From Phragmitibacter sp. (lineage in GTDB: Bacteria > Verrucomicrobiota > Verrucomicrobiia > Verrucomicrobiales > Verrucomicrobiaceae), in contig JANYJH010000418.1 in assembly GCA_025361865.1 (NCBI GenBank), positions 1-64,000 of the forward strand: 64,000 bases of DNA, given 5' to 3'. The notes beneath the pieces were generated by a model. The model ran no database searches. It was not told the origin of the DNA and was given only the letters and a program-made list of their open reading frames with translations. Below, in pieces: positions 27,101 to 35,818 of this stretch (positions are counted from its first letter, which is position 1; every line of letters starts with the position of its first letter). A program made the translations under genes and the position numbers.

Positions 27101-27574
27101 CATCACCTTCGTCTTGCCGGAGCCGGTCGCCATCTTGAAGGCGAAGCGCGTCCATGCGTCCTCTTCCTCCGTAACGCCGAGCGCGGCAGTCTCCGCATGA
27201 GCACCGCCAAACTCGGCGATGAGTTGCGACAGGCAATCCACGCCACGCACCTCCTTCAGATACACCATAGTCTCCACCGCCTCCCGCTGGCAGAAGTAAT
27301 AGCGGAACTCATTTCCGCCGACGCTATGCGCACGGCCAAACCAATGATTCAGCAGATAGCGTGAGGTATCACTCGCACCAGGGTAGAACGACTCCCGCCA
27401 CATCTTCACTTCCGCGCGGAGGTTCTGCGCGATGCCGATGTGGCTCGGTCTGCGGCCCTGGCGTTCATCCGCACCTACTCCGCTTTCGGCGCGCACGCGG
27501 TGTTTCGTCGGTTCTTCCCATGCGGCGAAGAGAGGTTCCAGCGATTCCTTCTTGATGGTGAGTTCTTCGCTCAT
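24170..27574 (-). CDS. res: Type III restriction enzyme Res subunit with HEPN-like tail
   Basis: 1134 residues. Superfamily 2 translocase motifs in order: Walker A MATGSGKTK (148-156), DEAH (296-299), FSATP (333-337), and QTLGRGLRR (533-541). A nuclease domain follows with TPDFF (Asp837) and LIETKG (Glu851, Lys853), a PD-(D/E)XK site. The last 150 residues form an additional helical domain ending in DFRNTRVAHQE (1096-1105), resembling the R-N-xxx-H motif of HEPN domains. The start is preceded by GGAGG and overlaps the mod stop (ATGA). Together with Mod it should cut DNA with unmodified, head-to-head sites. Confidence 0.92.
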   Translation of the reverse strand: MSEELTIKKESLEPLFAAWEEPTKHRVRAESGVGADERQGRRPSHIGIAQNLRAEVKMWRESFYPGASDTSRYLLNHWFGRAHSVGGNEFRYYFCQREAVETMVYLKEVRGVDCLSQLIAEFGGAHAETAALGVTEEEDAWTRFAFKMATGSGKTKVMSLAIVWSYFHALRESDSPMARHFVVVAPNLTVFERLKEDFKPEGGGPDIFDHDPLIPVEWRGDWNLTTVLQDEASGASTGGTLYLTNIHRLFDNTRERKSGEMHDWMGPSVSKAKALDTSAALRERITGHQRVMVLNDEAHHVWDPDSAWNEAIKYLHDTIRKRTNGGLVAQLGFSATPKDNKANYFKHIVCDTPLGEAVDAGIVKTPIIGRAGKLVEQATDNAAWKYEMHIKLGYERWLKSRDEWLKSGKKPLLFIMCEDTKAADEITARLNGDTVFKELNGRTINLHTNLKGKIKKIGKGAEAREEFVESDKDISDEDLKVLRKLSRELDGNNSQYFCIVSVLMLREGWDVKNVTTIVPLRAYSSKAGILPEQTLGRGLRRMTPPGQANEVVAVIEHEAFARLYRDELAQEGLNIEMVDVEQMPTTTISIYPDTAKKDSETLDIAIPRLTAANQTLPVLGPITLAEVQTSFSSYKPLPIGEHGPTEVQYEGRHLITGEVVEHMKVSLSLLESGYGAISFFEQELEHICKVRGTHQVLGPLIEKFLEVMIFGKAVSLFDQDVIKRLADSDVREHVRAIFVPLIRAKTVQTQMRRAEASPVMLSSWKAYQVTTSERRPVRQAGRTIFNLVPCNRTLESAFTELADKATDVATFAKNGGPQCLRIDYLSDGMRLAFYTPDFFVRTTPDQYYLIETKGQVDKDVPIKARAAVEWCKAASTKQAKWEYVFVPEGVFQRFQGHTITELVRMCAPSLNDLINEQKFQEDLPLFAAHGLLEAKAVETQAIVDDTLLAALPERLRKAADEAISLYRFFEKKQGVNYAPVFTALLGVVDEAAKSLLLQKLTKHMPNNMVAQRDWFDPYLASVDAKTHRHYQEMSRNLKKTLVFKTGVSPLGLLRSVLDYALHDNAKLTGVFEDIKTEFHFADAKTLLSEVKLINDFRNTRVAHQEKPLTQPAEAKAALVQWVQGLNRLWQTGKS

Positions 27575-29499
27575 ACCTCCACCTCCAGCGTGATGCTCGT
27601 ATCGCAGCCAAAGACATCCACGACCTTCACGCAGAGGATGTGCTTGCCGCGCTTATCATAGACGTGTCCGGCAGCGCTCACGGTTTTCAGACTGCGATCC
27701 TTCCGTGTGCGATAGTCCTGCCAGTGATGGTTGAAAGGCTTGTCTGGATGCCAGTCGAAATCCACGGCCCAGAAATCAATGAAGTCCATGCCGCTCTTCA
27801 CCGCACGTTCCTTCAGCGCCTCCAGTTCCTTCCCAGGAACTTCGGAGAGCGAGGGCAGGAACTTCATCAGCTTTACGTCCACGACGCGCATTGTAGTTCC
27901 GCCTTTAGGCGGACTCGATGCTGACTTTCCGCCTGAAGGCGGAACTACATTGCGAATAACCACTTCCGCTTCCAGCACGGCCATCTCCAGGAAGGGCGGC
28001 GGGGACTTGCGATTCTTCTCCATGATCTCGCGCGGGATGGGCACCAGCTTCATGCGCACTCCCAGCTCGGCTTCGAGCGCGAGCGTGTAGGTGCGCAGCT
28101 CCATCTCGAACTTCCACGCCAGGCAATACACCTCGCGTCCTCCCGCAGCGCTCACCGCCTCGGCCACGGCACGGGCTTCGACTCGCGTGAAGACACCATC
28201 AATCCCATCCACATGGCAGAAGGCTCCCGCCTTCCGGCCATGCAAGAGCGGGTTCGACGGGGAGGTGAGCACCTCGCTCTTGAAGAACTCCAGCACCAAG
28301 CGCCGATGTTCCTCCTCCGCGCCTTTCAGCCGATCCTTCTGCCACCACTGGCGCTCGTAGCGCCCGAGGTTATAGACATCGAAGGCGCGATACGTCTGCC
28401 CGCCGTCATGCAGCTTGCGTTGCAACTCGATCAAACGCTTCCGGCTTGTGTGGATGGCGAAGCGTCCGAGATCGGACATGATCCAGCGACGGCCAAGACG
28501 TTCCGCGACTGCGCCAGTCGTGCCGCTGCCGCAGAAGAAGTCGGCAACGAGATCGCCTTCATTGCTGCTGGCTTTGATGATGCGTTCGAGCAACGCCTCT
28601 GGCTTTTGAGTCGCGTAAAAAACTGATTCGCCAGCCGAATTATTGATCTTATCTAAAGACCACACATCATCTACGACAACCCCATCAGAAATGGCTTCGT
28701 CCAGGTAACGCTTAACTCGGGTTCCGCCTCCAGCATCGGACAGAACATACTCACGATTATTCTCATCAAACAGCACCTTCTGTTTTCTACGTTTCACATA
28801 CTCTTCCTTGGATTCCCACTGCTCGAAGAATGAGTTAAAAGAAGGAGAATTCCCTTTGCTGTAAAAGAGCAAGCTGTCGTGACGCTTCTCATAGCCACGT
28901 TTTAATTTTTTGTTCCATCCACTGTAGTTCCAAGCAATCTCGTTGTTGTATGCAGTATCCGAGAAGATTTCGTCGAGAATAACACGAAGCATTGAGTTCA
29001 CGCGCCAATCGCAATGCACATAAATGCTGCCCGTCTCAGATAAAAGTTCGCGCATCAGAGTCAGCCGCTCATACATCATGTGCAGATACGAGTCAGTGCC
29101 TTTGCCCCACATGTCACGGTAGGCCACCATCTCCAGCGTGGATTGATCCTTCTCGACGGTCTCCTTCCCGTCACCGATGGGCACATCCATCGTGAAGTCC
29201 GCGCCCACGTCGAAGGGCGGATCAATGTAGATGAGATCAACCTTGCCTTTGAACTCCTTCAGGAGGCTGGCCATGACCAGCTTGTTGTCGCCCCAGATGA
29301 GGCGGTTACGGAAGTCATCGCGCTTTCTGCCACCGAGCTGTTTTTCAAACAAGTCCATCTGGCCCTCCGCTTCGGCGCGCTGGCGTGGCTCGTCCACGGT
29401 CTCGATCTTCTGCATGGGCAGCGACCACGCGGCGATGTCCACCTCACGGCGGCGTCCGTATTCGTCGTATTTCCCGTCCCACACCAGTTCGGTGCGCAT
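27571..29499 (-). CDS. mod: Type III DNA methyltransferase (Mod)
   Basis: 642 residues from ATG 29499 (MRTELVWDGKYDEYG), the usual start region for this family. Motif IV DPPF is at 93-96 and motif I FFCGSGTTGAVA near 321-332, the order of beta-class adenine-N6 methyltransferases. The target recognition domain lies between them and is AT-richer than the rest. The frame is open a further 43 codons upstream, but those encode palindromic repeats. Residues about 517-536 (NVVPPSGGKSASSPPKGGTT) are encoded by an inserted 58-base inverted repeat that keeps the frame. Four-base overlap with res. Confidence 0.92.
   Translation of the reverse strand: MRTELVWDGKYDEYGRRREVDIAAWSLPMQKIETVDEPRQRAEAEGQMDLFEKQLGGRKRDDFRNRLIWGDNKLVMASLLKEFKGKVDLIYIDPPFDVGADFTMDVPIGDGKETVEKDQSTLEMVAYRDMWGKGTDSYLHMMYERLTLMRELLSETGSIYVHCDWRVNSMLRVILDEIFSDTAYNNEIAWNYSGWNKKLKRGYEKRHDSLLFYSKGNSPSFNSFFEQWESKEEYVKRRKQKVLFDENNREYVLSDAGGGTRVKRYLDEAISDGVVVDDVWSLDKINNSAGESVFYATQKPEALLERIIKASSNEGDLVADFFCGSGTTGAVAERLGRRWIMSDLGRFAIHTSRKRLIELQRKLHDGGQTYRAFDVYNLGRYERQWWQKDRLKGAEEEHRRLVLEFFKSEVLTSPSNPLLHGRKAGAFCHVDGIDGVFTRVEARAVAEAVSAAGGREVYCLAWKFEMELRTYTLALEAELGVRMKLVPIPREIMEKNRKSPPPFLEMAVLEAEVVIRNVVPPSGGKSASSPPKGGTTMRVVDVKLMKFLPSLSEVPGKELEALKERAVKSGMDFIDFWAVDFDWHPDKPFNHHWQDYRTRKDRSLKTVSAAGHVYDKRGKHILCVKVVDVFGCDTSITLEVEV
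27892..27949. repeat. 58-base inverted repeat inserted in frame in mod
   Basis: Outer arms TGTAGTTCCGCC (27892-27903) and GGCGGAACTACA (27938-27949) are perfect 12-base inverted repeats. Inside are two minor hairpins (CCGCC-TTTA-GGCGG and CCGCC-TGAA-GGCGG). It adds about 19 Pro/Gly/Ser-rich residues near the Mod C-terminus without a stop or frameshift. Confidence 0.9.
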
Positions 29500-29513
29500 G
29501 AGGGAGAGCGGGT

Positions 29514-29625
29514 GGGGACTGGCCGGTCCCCAGTTGAAGGACGCGTTGGCGTCCTTGTCTGTATGTGCAGGCATGGCTGTTCGCTGCGTGAACACAGCAC
29601 GCGGGACGCGGGACGCGCGCGTCCC
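29514..29625. repeat. Block of palindromes upstream of mod
   Basis: Three strong palindromes: GGGGAC...GTCCCC (29514-29531), AAGGACGC-GTTG-GCGTCCTT (29537-29556) and the perfect 16-mer GGGACGCGCGCGTCCC (29610-29625). They fill most of the 136 bases between mod and the carboxylase gene and remain open in the mod frame for 43 codons, giving a possible extended N-terminus that I consider non-native. Confidence 0.85.
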
Positions 29626-29635
29626 CAACCGCTAC

Positions 29636-32600
29636 CTACAACTCAATCGCCATCAAGTTCTGCCCTGGTGAGACTGACTGACCTTCGCGACCCAGCACGG
29701 CTGACACACGACCGGCGACGGGTGACTGCACATTGATCTCCATCTTCATGGCTTCAACGAGCGCGACGGTTTGGCCGCTTTCGACGACATCACCTTCAGC
29801 GACGAGGAGCTTCCAGAGGCTTCCATTGACGGGGCTTTGAATGGCTTCGTGACCGTCTTGGATAACGTATTCCTCCGTCTCTTCAATGACTGTGGCATCC
29901 GCTGAAGCCGCGACATTAAGGCCGTCCGCTTCCCAGCGCTGGCGCTCTTCATGGAAAGCTTGCTGCTGCTGAGCCTTGAAGGTGTTGATGCTCTCGGCTT
30001 CGCGTTGGAGAAATGCATGATAATCGCTGAGGCGGAAGGTGGTGGTCTCAATGCGCGGCACGAATCGGCCTTGCGGAAAGTCACGGCGGAGTTCGAGCAG
30101 TTCCTCGGCACTCACGAGATAGAACCGCACCTGATCAAAGAAGCGCAAGAGCCACGGCTTGCCGGGCTCGAAGCTTTGCGTGGAACGATGACGATTCCAC
30201 ATCTGAATCGTGCGCCCGACGAACTGATAGCCACCGGGGCCTTCCATGCCGTAGATGCACATGTAAGCGCCGCCGATGCCCACGGCATTCTCGGGCGTCC
30301 AAGTGCGCGCTGGATTGTATTTGGTCGTGACGAGGCGATGCCGTGGATCCAGCGGCGTGGCCACTGGTGCGCCCAGATAGACATCACCCAAACCGAGCAC
30401 GAGGTAGCTCGCGGCAAAGACGATGCGCTGAACCTCTTCGATGGAATCGAGGCCGTTGATGCGGCGGATGAATTCGATGTTGCTCGGACACCACGGCGCG
30501 TCAGGCCGCACGGACTGCGTGTATTTGCGGATGGCCTCTTGCGTTGAAGGATCATCCCATGAGAGCGGCAGATGGACGATGCGCGATGGCACTTCGATCT
30601 CTTCCACGGAAGGCAGACTGCGACGCGCCTCTTCGACGATTTGAATCACGTCAGCCGATGACAAGATGCGGCTATCAAAATGAATCTGGAGGGAGCGGAT
30701 GCCGGGCGTGAGATCAATGATGCCGCGCACCTTCTTCTTTTGCAGCGCGAGGTAAATCGCGTGGCCCCAGAAACGCAGTTGGATGTCCAAGACAAGCGGG
30801 CCGAACTCGACCAATAGATACCGATCACCCGACGGACGATAGACGATCTCCGGGCTGTCAGGCTGCGTGGGAATGCGGAGCAACTCCGCGCTGGTGGTTG
30901 GAATCTCAGACGCCAGAGTCGTAGCGGGTGATGAAGATGAAGGTGTTAGCAGCGTCTCAATCGCGTCCTCCTGCGCTTGTTCCAGGCTGTGGGCTTGCGC
31001 TTCATTCAGTCGGCAGAAGCGGACTTTATCACCGGGTCGTAACTGACCGAGCTTCCACAGTTCTGCTTGCACGATCACGGCTGGACAAACGAAACCACCG
31101 AGGCTGGGTCCATCCGGGCCGAGCAAGATGGGCATGTCTCCGGTGAAGTCCACAGAGCCTACGCCATAAGCATTGTCGTGAATATTGGAAGGATGCAGAC
31201 CTGCTTCGCCGCCGTCAGAGCGCGCCCATTCAGGCTTCGGGCCGATCAAGCGGACGCCCGTGCGCGCGGAGTTATAATGAACTTCCCACTCGCTCGTGAA
31301 GAACGTTTCGATGTCACTTTGAGCAAAGAACTCTGGGCAACCATGGGGACCATAGAGGACGCCGATGCGCCAGAGATGATCATACTGTGGTTGTAATAAC
31401 GGTGACAAAGCGGACGCCACAGGCGCATCATTGCTTGATCCAAGAGGCAACACATCACCGACGCGCAAGGCCCGCCCTGCATGGCCTCCGAGATTCCCCA
31501 AGGTAAAAGTCGAACGACTGCCCAAATACAAAGGCACATCAAAGCCGCCTTTCACGGCGAGATAAGCGCGACAGCCAGGCCCACTGGCAGCGCCGATTTT
31601 CAGCGTCTGGCCCACTCTGATCAAGCGAGGAGTCCAGAAGGACAGCGTTTCACCATCCACCTCAGCGGGCATCATAGCGCCGGTTAGACAAACCCAGGTC
31701 TCCGCATTGAAGCGCAGCGTCGGGCCACTCACAGTGATCTCCAATCCGGCGGCGTCATCGGCGTTGCCGATCAGACGATTGGCCAGTCGAAAGGCCAGAG
31801 GATCCATCGCTCCTGAGGGCGGCACGCCGACTTCCCAATAGCCGAGGCGACCGGGATAATCCTGCACCGTCGTCATCGTTCCCGAAGCCATCACATCCAC
31901 GGTGCGCGGCGCATAAGCAAAGGTGCCTAGCGCCCGCGTGGTCATGCGTCCCTCAGTGAAGACATCACTCCTCATGATCTGCCGGAGGTATTCGAGGTTC
32001 GTCTCGATGCCCGCCAGCTTCGTCTCTTCCAGCGCCGCCGTCATCTTCGCCATCGCCTCGGCACGATCAGCTCCATGCACGATGATTTTTGCCAGCAGCG
32101 GATCGTAGTAAGGCGTCACTTCAGAGCCCGTGCTGATCCAGCCATCACAGCGCACCGCAGGCGGAAAACTGACATGCGTGAGCACCCCGCAGGAAGGCTG
32201 GAAGTCCTTGTTCGGGTCTTCGGCATAGACGCGGACTTGGATCGCGCAGCCCTGCCTTTCGATCTTTAACTGCTCCAACCAAAGCTCGGTTCCCGCTGCG
32301 ATGTGGATCATCCATTCTACGAGATCAAAGCCCGTCACCTCTTCTGTCACGGTGTGCTCCACTTGCAGGCGAGTATTGACTTCGAGGAAGAAGAAGTCGC
32401 CAGAGTCCGCATCGAAAACAAACTCCACGGTGCCTGCGGAACGGTAGTTCACAGACTTCGCGAGCCGCACCGCCGCATCCCAGAGCTGATGCCGCGTGGT
32501 CTCGCTGAGGTTCGGCGCGGGTGTCTCTTCGATGACCTTTTGATTGCGACGTTGCGTTGAACAATCGCGCTCGCCCAAGGCGATGACGCCGCCTTTACCA

Positions 32601-33250
32601 TCACCGAAAATCTGCACTTCGATGTGCCGCGCATTGACCACGAACTTCTCCAGAAACACGCCTCCATCCCCGAAGCTCGCCGTGCCCTGGCGCACCACGG
32701 AGGCATAAGCGCTTTGCAGAGAGTCGGCATCATCACAACGTCTCATGCCGATCCCGCCGCCGCCCGCCGTGCTCTTCAGCATCACGGGATAGCCAATACG
32801 CGCCGCTTCATGCAAAGCTTCCTCAGCGGTCTTCAGCAGTCCCGTTCCCGGCACCAATGGCACACCGCAAGCGATGGCATGTTCCCGTGCCGTGTGCTTC
32901 AAACCAAAGGAGCGCATCTGCTGCGGCGTAGGGCCGATGAAGGCCAGACCAGCGGCTTCACAGGCTTCCGCAAACGCCGCATTTTCACTGAGCAATCCAT
33001 AGCCGGGATGCACGGCATTGGCACCTGAGAGCTTCGCCACTTCGAGCAGTCGCGCTTGATTCAGATAGCTCGCCGCCACTTGCGGAGGCCCGAGCAAATA
33101 GGCTTCATCTGCCATCGCCACATGCGGCGCATCGCGATCCGCTTCTGAATAAACAGCCACCGAACCCACGCCGAGCTTCTTCAATGTGCGGATGATCCGG
33201 CAGGCGATCTCACCCCGATTAGCGATCAAGACTTTGGCAAAGAGAGGCAT
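29636..33250 (-). CDS. Biotin-dependent urea-type carboxylase, probably guanidine carboxylase
   Basis: 1204 residues. Domain order: biotin carboxylase (1-450; [17 protein letters not shown]-grasp [22 protein letters not shown]), carboxyltransferase made of KipA-like (about 460-780; [27 protein letters not shown]) and KipI-like (about 810-1050) halves, and biotin carrier (1130-1204) with biotinyl Lys1169 in EAMKME. Family members carboxylate urea or guanidine using ATP and bicarbonate. The neighbouring DUF1989 pair, a Gdx-like exporter and an independent urease favour guanidine as substrate. The TTG one codon earlier is open; ATG 33250 overlaps the SMR stop (TGATG). No allophanate hydrolase follows. 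Confidence 0.9.
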   Translation of the reverse strand: MPLFAKVLIANRGEIACRIIRTLKKLGVGSVAVYSEADRDAPHVAMADEAYLLGPPQVAASYLNQARLLEVAKLSGANAVHPGYGLLSENAAFAEACEAAGLAFIGPTPQQMRSFGLKHTAREHAIACGVPLVPGTGLLKTAEEALHEAARIGYPVMLKSTAGGGGIGMRRCDDADSLQSAYASVVRQGTASFGDGGVFLEKFVVNARHIEVQIFGDGKGGVIALGERDCSTQRRNQKVIEETPAPNLSETTRHQLWDAAVRLAKSVNYRSAGTVEFVFDADSGDFFFLEVNTRLQVEHTVTEEVTGFDLVEWMIHIAAGTELWLEQLKIERQGCAIQVRVYAEDPNKDFQPSCGVLTHVSFPPAVRCDGWISTGSEVTPYYDPLLAKIIVHGADRAEAMAKMTAALEETKLAGIETNLEYLRQIMRSDVFTEGRMTTRALGTFAYAPRTVDVMASGTMTTVQDYPGRLGYWEVGVPPSGAMDPLAFRLANRLIGNADDAAGLEITVSGPTLRFNAETWVCLTGAMMPAEVDGETLSFWTPRLIRVGQTLKIGAASGPGCRAYLAVKGGFDVPLYLGSRSTFTLGNLGGHAGRALRVGDVLPLGSSNDAPVASALSPLLQPQYDHLWRIGVLYGPHGCPEFFAQSDIETFFTSEWEVHYNSARTGVRLIGPKPEWARSDGGEAGLHPSNIHDNAYGVGSVDFTGDMPILLGPDGPSLGGFVCPAVIVQAELWKLGQLRPGDKVRFCRLNEAQAHSLEQAQEDAIETLLTPSSSSPATTLASEIPTTSAELLRIPTQPDSPEIVYRPSGDRYLLVEFGPLVLDIQLRFWGHAIYLALQKKKVRGIIDLTPGIRSLQIHFDSRILSSADVIQIVEEARRSLPSVEEIEVPSRIVHLPLSWDDPSTQEAIRKYTQSVRPDAPWCPSNIEFIRRINGLDSIEEVQRIVFAASYLVLGLGDVYLGAPVATPLDPRHRLVTTKYNPARTWTPENAVGIGGAYMCIYGMEGPGGYQFVGRTIQMWNRHRSTQSFEPGKPWLLRFFDQVRFYLVSAEELLELRRDFPQGRFVPRIETTTFRLSDYHAFLQREAESINTFKAQQQQAFHEERQRWEADGLNVAASADATVIEETEEYVIQDGHEAIQSPVNGSLWKLLVAEGDVVESGQTVALVEAMKMEINVQSPVAGRVSAVLGREGQSVSPGQNLMAIEL

Positions 33251-33582
33251 CAATTTGAGGAAGTTAATTTAAGACCGATCACGCCGATGAGCACCAGCGC
33301 GATGAGGCCGAGTTGCAACGGACTGCGTGATTCACCGAGCATGATCATGCCATACACGACGGTGCCGATAGCGGCCAATCCGCTCCACACCGCGAAGGCC
33401 ACACCGAGCGGTAGGCCCTTCATCGCGTAGTTGAGTAATACTGCGGTGATGATGCCCGCAATGATTCCCCACACTGATGGCCAAAGTTGCGTGAAGCCTC
33501 GCGAATAATACATGCCGATGCCGAATAGAGCTTCCGCGATGGCGGCTAAAATCAGGTAGATCCAGTCAAGCGTCAGTCCCAT
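33250..33582 (-). CDS. Small multidrug resistance family exporter, Gdx (guanidinium) type
   Basis: 110 residues, four membrane helices, functional as a dual-topology dimer. The proton/substrate Glu17 lies in [21 protein letters not shown] and the C-terminal [10 protein letters not shown] resemble the guanidinium exporters (Gdx, formerly SugE) more than EmrE-type drug pumps. It overlaps the DUF1989 gene upstream by 10 bases and the carboxylase downstream by one base, so it is part of that pathway. Export of excess guanidinium is the likely role. Confidence 0.85.
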   Translation of the reverse strand: MGLTLDWIYLILAAIAEALFGIGMYYSRGFTQLWPSVWGIIAGIITAVLLNYAMKGLPLGVAFAVWSGLAAIGTVVYGMIMLGESRSPLQLGLIALVLIGVIGLKLTSSN

Positions 33583-34220
33583 ATCAGAAGCCGCACAGGC
33601 GTGGGGTTGTAGGCGTTGCAGGGGTTGTTAAGCTGGGGGCAATTTGAGATAAGACACAGCACATCCATCTCCGCACGCATCTCCACATAAGCGCCGCCCG
33701 CGCTAACGCCGTCTTCAAAGGAAAGCCCTCCGGCGGGAGTCACCGGCACGTTCATGAAGAAGTTTATATTGTGCGTGATGTCGCACTTCGTCACGCCATG
33801 TCCCGAGTGCGCGATGGTCTTCAGGAAGGTGTCACGACAACTGTGCATCGGTCGCTTTTCGATGGCGTATCGGACTTGATTGCTCTCCGCAGCGCAGGCT
33901 CCGCCGATCGTATCATGCCGACCACAAGTGTCCGCTGTGATCGTCAGCAAAACATGGCCTTCACTGGACATGAGCTTCGTGCCCGTCGTCAGATAAATGC
34001 CACCCTGTTCACGAATCGTATCCTGCGCGCTGTAACGATCCGTGAGGTCGTGAGCGTTATAGAATAAGGTGTCAACGGCCTGATTGCCTTCAAGATCAAG
34101 GATACGAAACGTTTGCCCGAGCTTGATTTCGTGAATCCATCCTTCGCCTGCGGGCAGGACGTGATCATAGACCGCATAGGCTGGATCAAGCGAGCTTTCA
34201 GTGTAAACAAGAGTGCTCAT
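33573..34220 (-). CDS. DUF1989 urea-carboxylase-associated protein 2 (carboxyguanidine deiminase subunit)
   Basis: 215 residues from ATG 34220 ([26 protein letters not shown], cut here for length); longer readings overlap the next gene. Core motifs are [31 protein letters not shown] and [14 protein letters not shown]. Members of this pair were long called urea-carboxylase-associated proteins; biochemical work showed that such pairs are carboxyguanidine deiminases making allophanate and ammonia. It forms an apparent heteromer with the paralogue 11 bases upstream. Confidence 0.85.
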   Translation of the reverse strand: MSTLVYTESSLDPAYAVYDHVLPAGEGWIHEIKLGQTFRILDLEGNQAVDTLFYNAHDLTDRYSAQDTIREQGGIYLTTGTKLMSSEGHVLLTITADTCGRHDTIGGACAAESNQVRYAIEKRPMHSCRDTFLKTIAHSGHGVTKCDITHNINFFMNVPVTPAGGLSFEDGVSAGGAYVEMRAEMDVLCLISNCPQLNNPCNAYNPTPVRLLIWD

Positions 34221-34231
34221 GGAAGGGCAAA

Positions 34232-34963
34232 TCAAAGTCCGGCGAACAGGCGTTCCGTGAGGATGAAGCTGCGTTGATTCTCCGCGCGAAGGTTCCGACA
34301 ATGGTCGTCAGCACCCGGTGGTGGCGTCTTCAGCACCGCGAGCTTGATGGGCTTCGGCGCATAAGCCGGATTCGGATCAAGCGGATGCTGGCAAGTGTTC
34401 AGCACCACGAGGACGTTCATCTCAGCCCGCAGATCAACTGTGTCACCGGCCTTCGAGTTGCCAGCATGAAAGCTCATCAGGCCCGCCTCATCAACGTCCA
34501 ATCGGCTAAAGAAATTCGCATTGGCCACGAGGTCACGTTTGCCTAACCCATGCTTGCCCAGCTCAATGAGGAAGTTGTCGTGTGCATTGCGATACCAGTC
34601 ATTGCGATGCTGCTGGTAAGAGGCTTCGCCATACTTCTTCCGCACCAGCGCGGTATGGCCATGACCACCCAAAGGATCATGCCAACCGACGGAGTCCGCC
34701 GTGATGCTGAGCAGCGCGTGCCCCATATCACTCATCAAGACATGACCGCGCGTGAGCTTGGCCGTGTATTGGGCCTTGAGCGTGTCAGGAAGGTTCAACC
34801 GATCCAACGGCGCATCCGCATTGTAAGCCATGAGGCCGACGTTCGCCCCGTCTTCGAGAGCCGTGATCCGCAGCGTGTGATGTCGTCGCAGTTTCCACGA
34901 CCCCATGCCACCACCGGGAATGCGGTCTTCAAAAAGAAGCGTTTCGATGAGGTCGTGTGGCAT
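34232..34963 (-). CDS. DUF1989 urea-carboxylase-associated protein 1 (carboxyguanidine deiminase subunit)
   Basis: 243 residues. It is a paralogue of the next gene: [35 protein letters not shown] and [17 protein letters not shown] align with the partner, but it has a longer C-terminus. Conserved His and Asp in the WHDPLGGH segment and Cys/His in the partner probably form the metal or catalytic site. It begins the four-gene DUF1989-DUF1989-SMR-carboxylase unit behind VapBC and has its own possible sigma-54 promoter. Confidence 0.85.
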   Translation of the reverse strand: MPHDLIETLLFEDRIPGGGMGSWKLRRHHTLRITALEDGANVGLMAYNADAPLDRLNLPDTLKAQYTAKLTRGHVLMSDMGHALLSITADSVGWHDPLGGHGHTALVRKKYGEASYQQHRNDWYRNAHDNFLIELGKHGLGKRDLVANANFFSRLDVDEAGLMSFHAGNSKAGDTVDLRAEMNVLVVLNTCQHPLDPNPAYAPKPIKLAVLKTPPPGADDHCRNLRAENQRSFILTERLFAGL

Positions 34964-34989
34964 GGCCGGGAATCAGTTCGCATGATGTA

Positions 34990-35005
34990 TTCCAAAGTCG
35001 TGCCA
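34990..35005 (-). promoter_or_regulatory. Possible sigma-54 promoter before the DUF1989 operon
   Basis: On the minus strand TGGCACGACTTTGGAA matches the -24 half perfectly (TGGCACG) but has GA instead of GC at -12 (34992-34991). A start near 34979 would give a 16-base leader. The weak -12 half makes this the least secure of the five candidates. Confidence 0.35.
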
Positions 35006-35061
35006 GGGATATAGGTAATGCTTCCCATTCGCTGAGCGAGGGTGCGTGATGAGCCTAAACC

Positions 35062-35502
35062 TTAGGGCTTCAAGTGAAAGAATCGAAGTCCTTTGAAATG
35101 CTTGAAATCCGAATCGAATGAGACAAGTCGTGATGATGTGGCCTGTGATAGCGCTGCGAGATAAGCATCTGTCCACCGATGGTTCGGGAAGTGGTCTGGT
35201 TCTGTCAGAGTGCTGAAATGCAGTTCCAAGTCAGATGGATCAGCCATGAGCGTCACTTCCGGCAAAGAACGAAAGTTGCGATAGGCCTGCCAAATTTCAG
35301 AGGGTGCAAACGGTTGGCCGTGCATGACTTTTGAGTTCGTGGCTAGACGTAGCAAGCCAAGCATGCTCACACGACAGAACGCTATCTGAGACGAGCTTTC
35401 TTCCTCCCAGTAACGCCGTGCTCTGAAGTGATGGGCATGGTTTTCATCTGCAAGAGCGAGCCAGACGTTGATGTCCAGGAGATCAATGGGCCCGCTTGGC
35501 AT
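35062..35502 (-). CDS. vapC: PIN-domain toxin (VapC family)
   Basis: 146 residues. PIN ribonuclease acids are visible: LLDINVWLALAD (first Asp), a Glu/Asp region around residues 50-95, TDAYLAAL and SFDSDFKHFKG near the C-terminus. VapC toxins cleave specific tRNAs or rRNA unless bound by VapB. The start overlaps vapB by 20 bases. The pair stands inside the nitrogen cluster between the TIM-barrel and DUF1989 genes, on the same strand. Confidence 0.88.
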   Translation of the reverse strand: MPSGPIDLLDINVWLALADENHAHHFRARRYWEEESSSQIAFCRVSMLGLLRLATNSKVMHGQPFAPSEIWQAYRNFRSLPEVTLMADPSDLELHFSTLTEPDHFPNHRWTDAYLAALSQATSSRLVSFDSDFKHFKGLRFFHLKP

Positions 35503-35746
35503 CGTCTTGGTCGAGAATTTTCTGAATCTGTGCGTTCCTCAGCGCTGGTATGGTTTTGCCCGTAGCGCGTCGAGCTGGCGGCAAGGGACTGCGGCTTGGA
35601 CTAGCCAGCGACGTTGAACCTATATGGCCGTAGAGCCCCGCCTCCACATAAGTCGTGAGGAGGTCTTTCATTTTCAGACTTTGCCGTGCGGCTTGAGCCT
35701 TGAGTTCACGAAACAAAGGGTCTGGAATATCCAGCGTTGTTCTCAT
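35483..35746 (-). CDS. vapB: VapB-type antitoxin
   Basis: 87 residues. The N-terminus MRTTLDIPDPLFRELKAQAA is a ribbon-helix-helix DNA-binding segment; the rest is probably disordered and binds the toxin (ending IQKILDQDDAKRAH). It overlaps vapC by 20 bases. A palindrome directly before the start codon is a likely autoregulatory operator. Confidence 0.85.
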   Translation of the reverse strand: MRTTLDIPDPLFRELKAQAARQSLKMKDLLTTYVEAGLYGHIGSTSLASPSRSPLPPARRATGKTIPALRNAQIQKILDQDDAKRAH

Positions 35747-35772
35747 AAAGCATTTTTACATTTTGATGCTTT
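35747..35772. promoter_or_regulatory. Inverted repeat before vapB, candidate operator
   Basis: AAAGCAT (35747-35753) and ATGCTTT (35766-35772) are perfect inverted repeats separated by 12 AT-rich bases, immediately upstream of the vapB start codon, where VapBC complexes normally bind. Confidence 0.5.
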
Positions 35773-35818
35773 GATGTCAACCTCGGCACTCCAAGCTCTT
35801 CATGCTCACTTTATCCAA

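Noticed and set aside
34964-35061. A guanidine-I (ykkC) riboswitch before the DUF1989 unit
   Set aside because: I looked for the conserved core segments (CCGAGAG-like and the GATAAAAGCCCGGG-like element) on the minus strand here and before glnT and the receptor gene and found neither.
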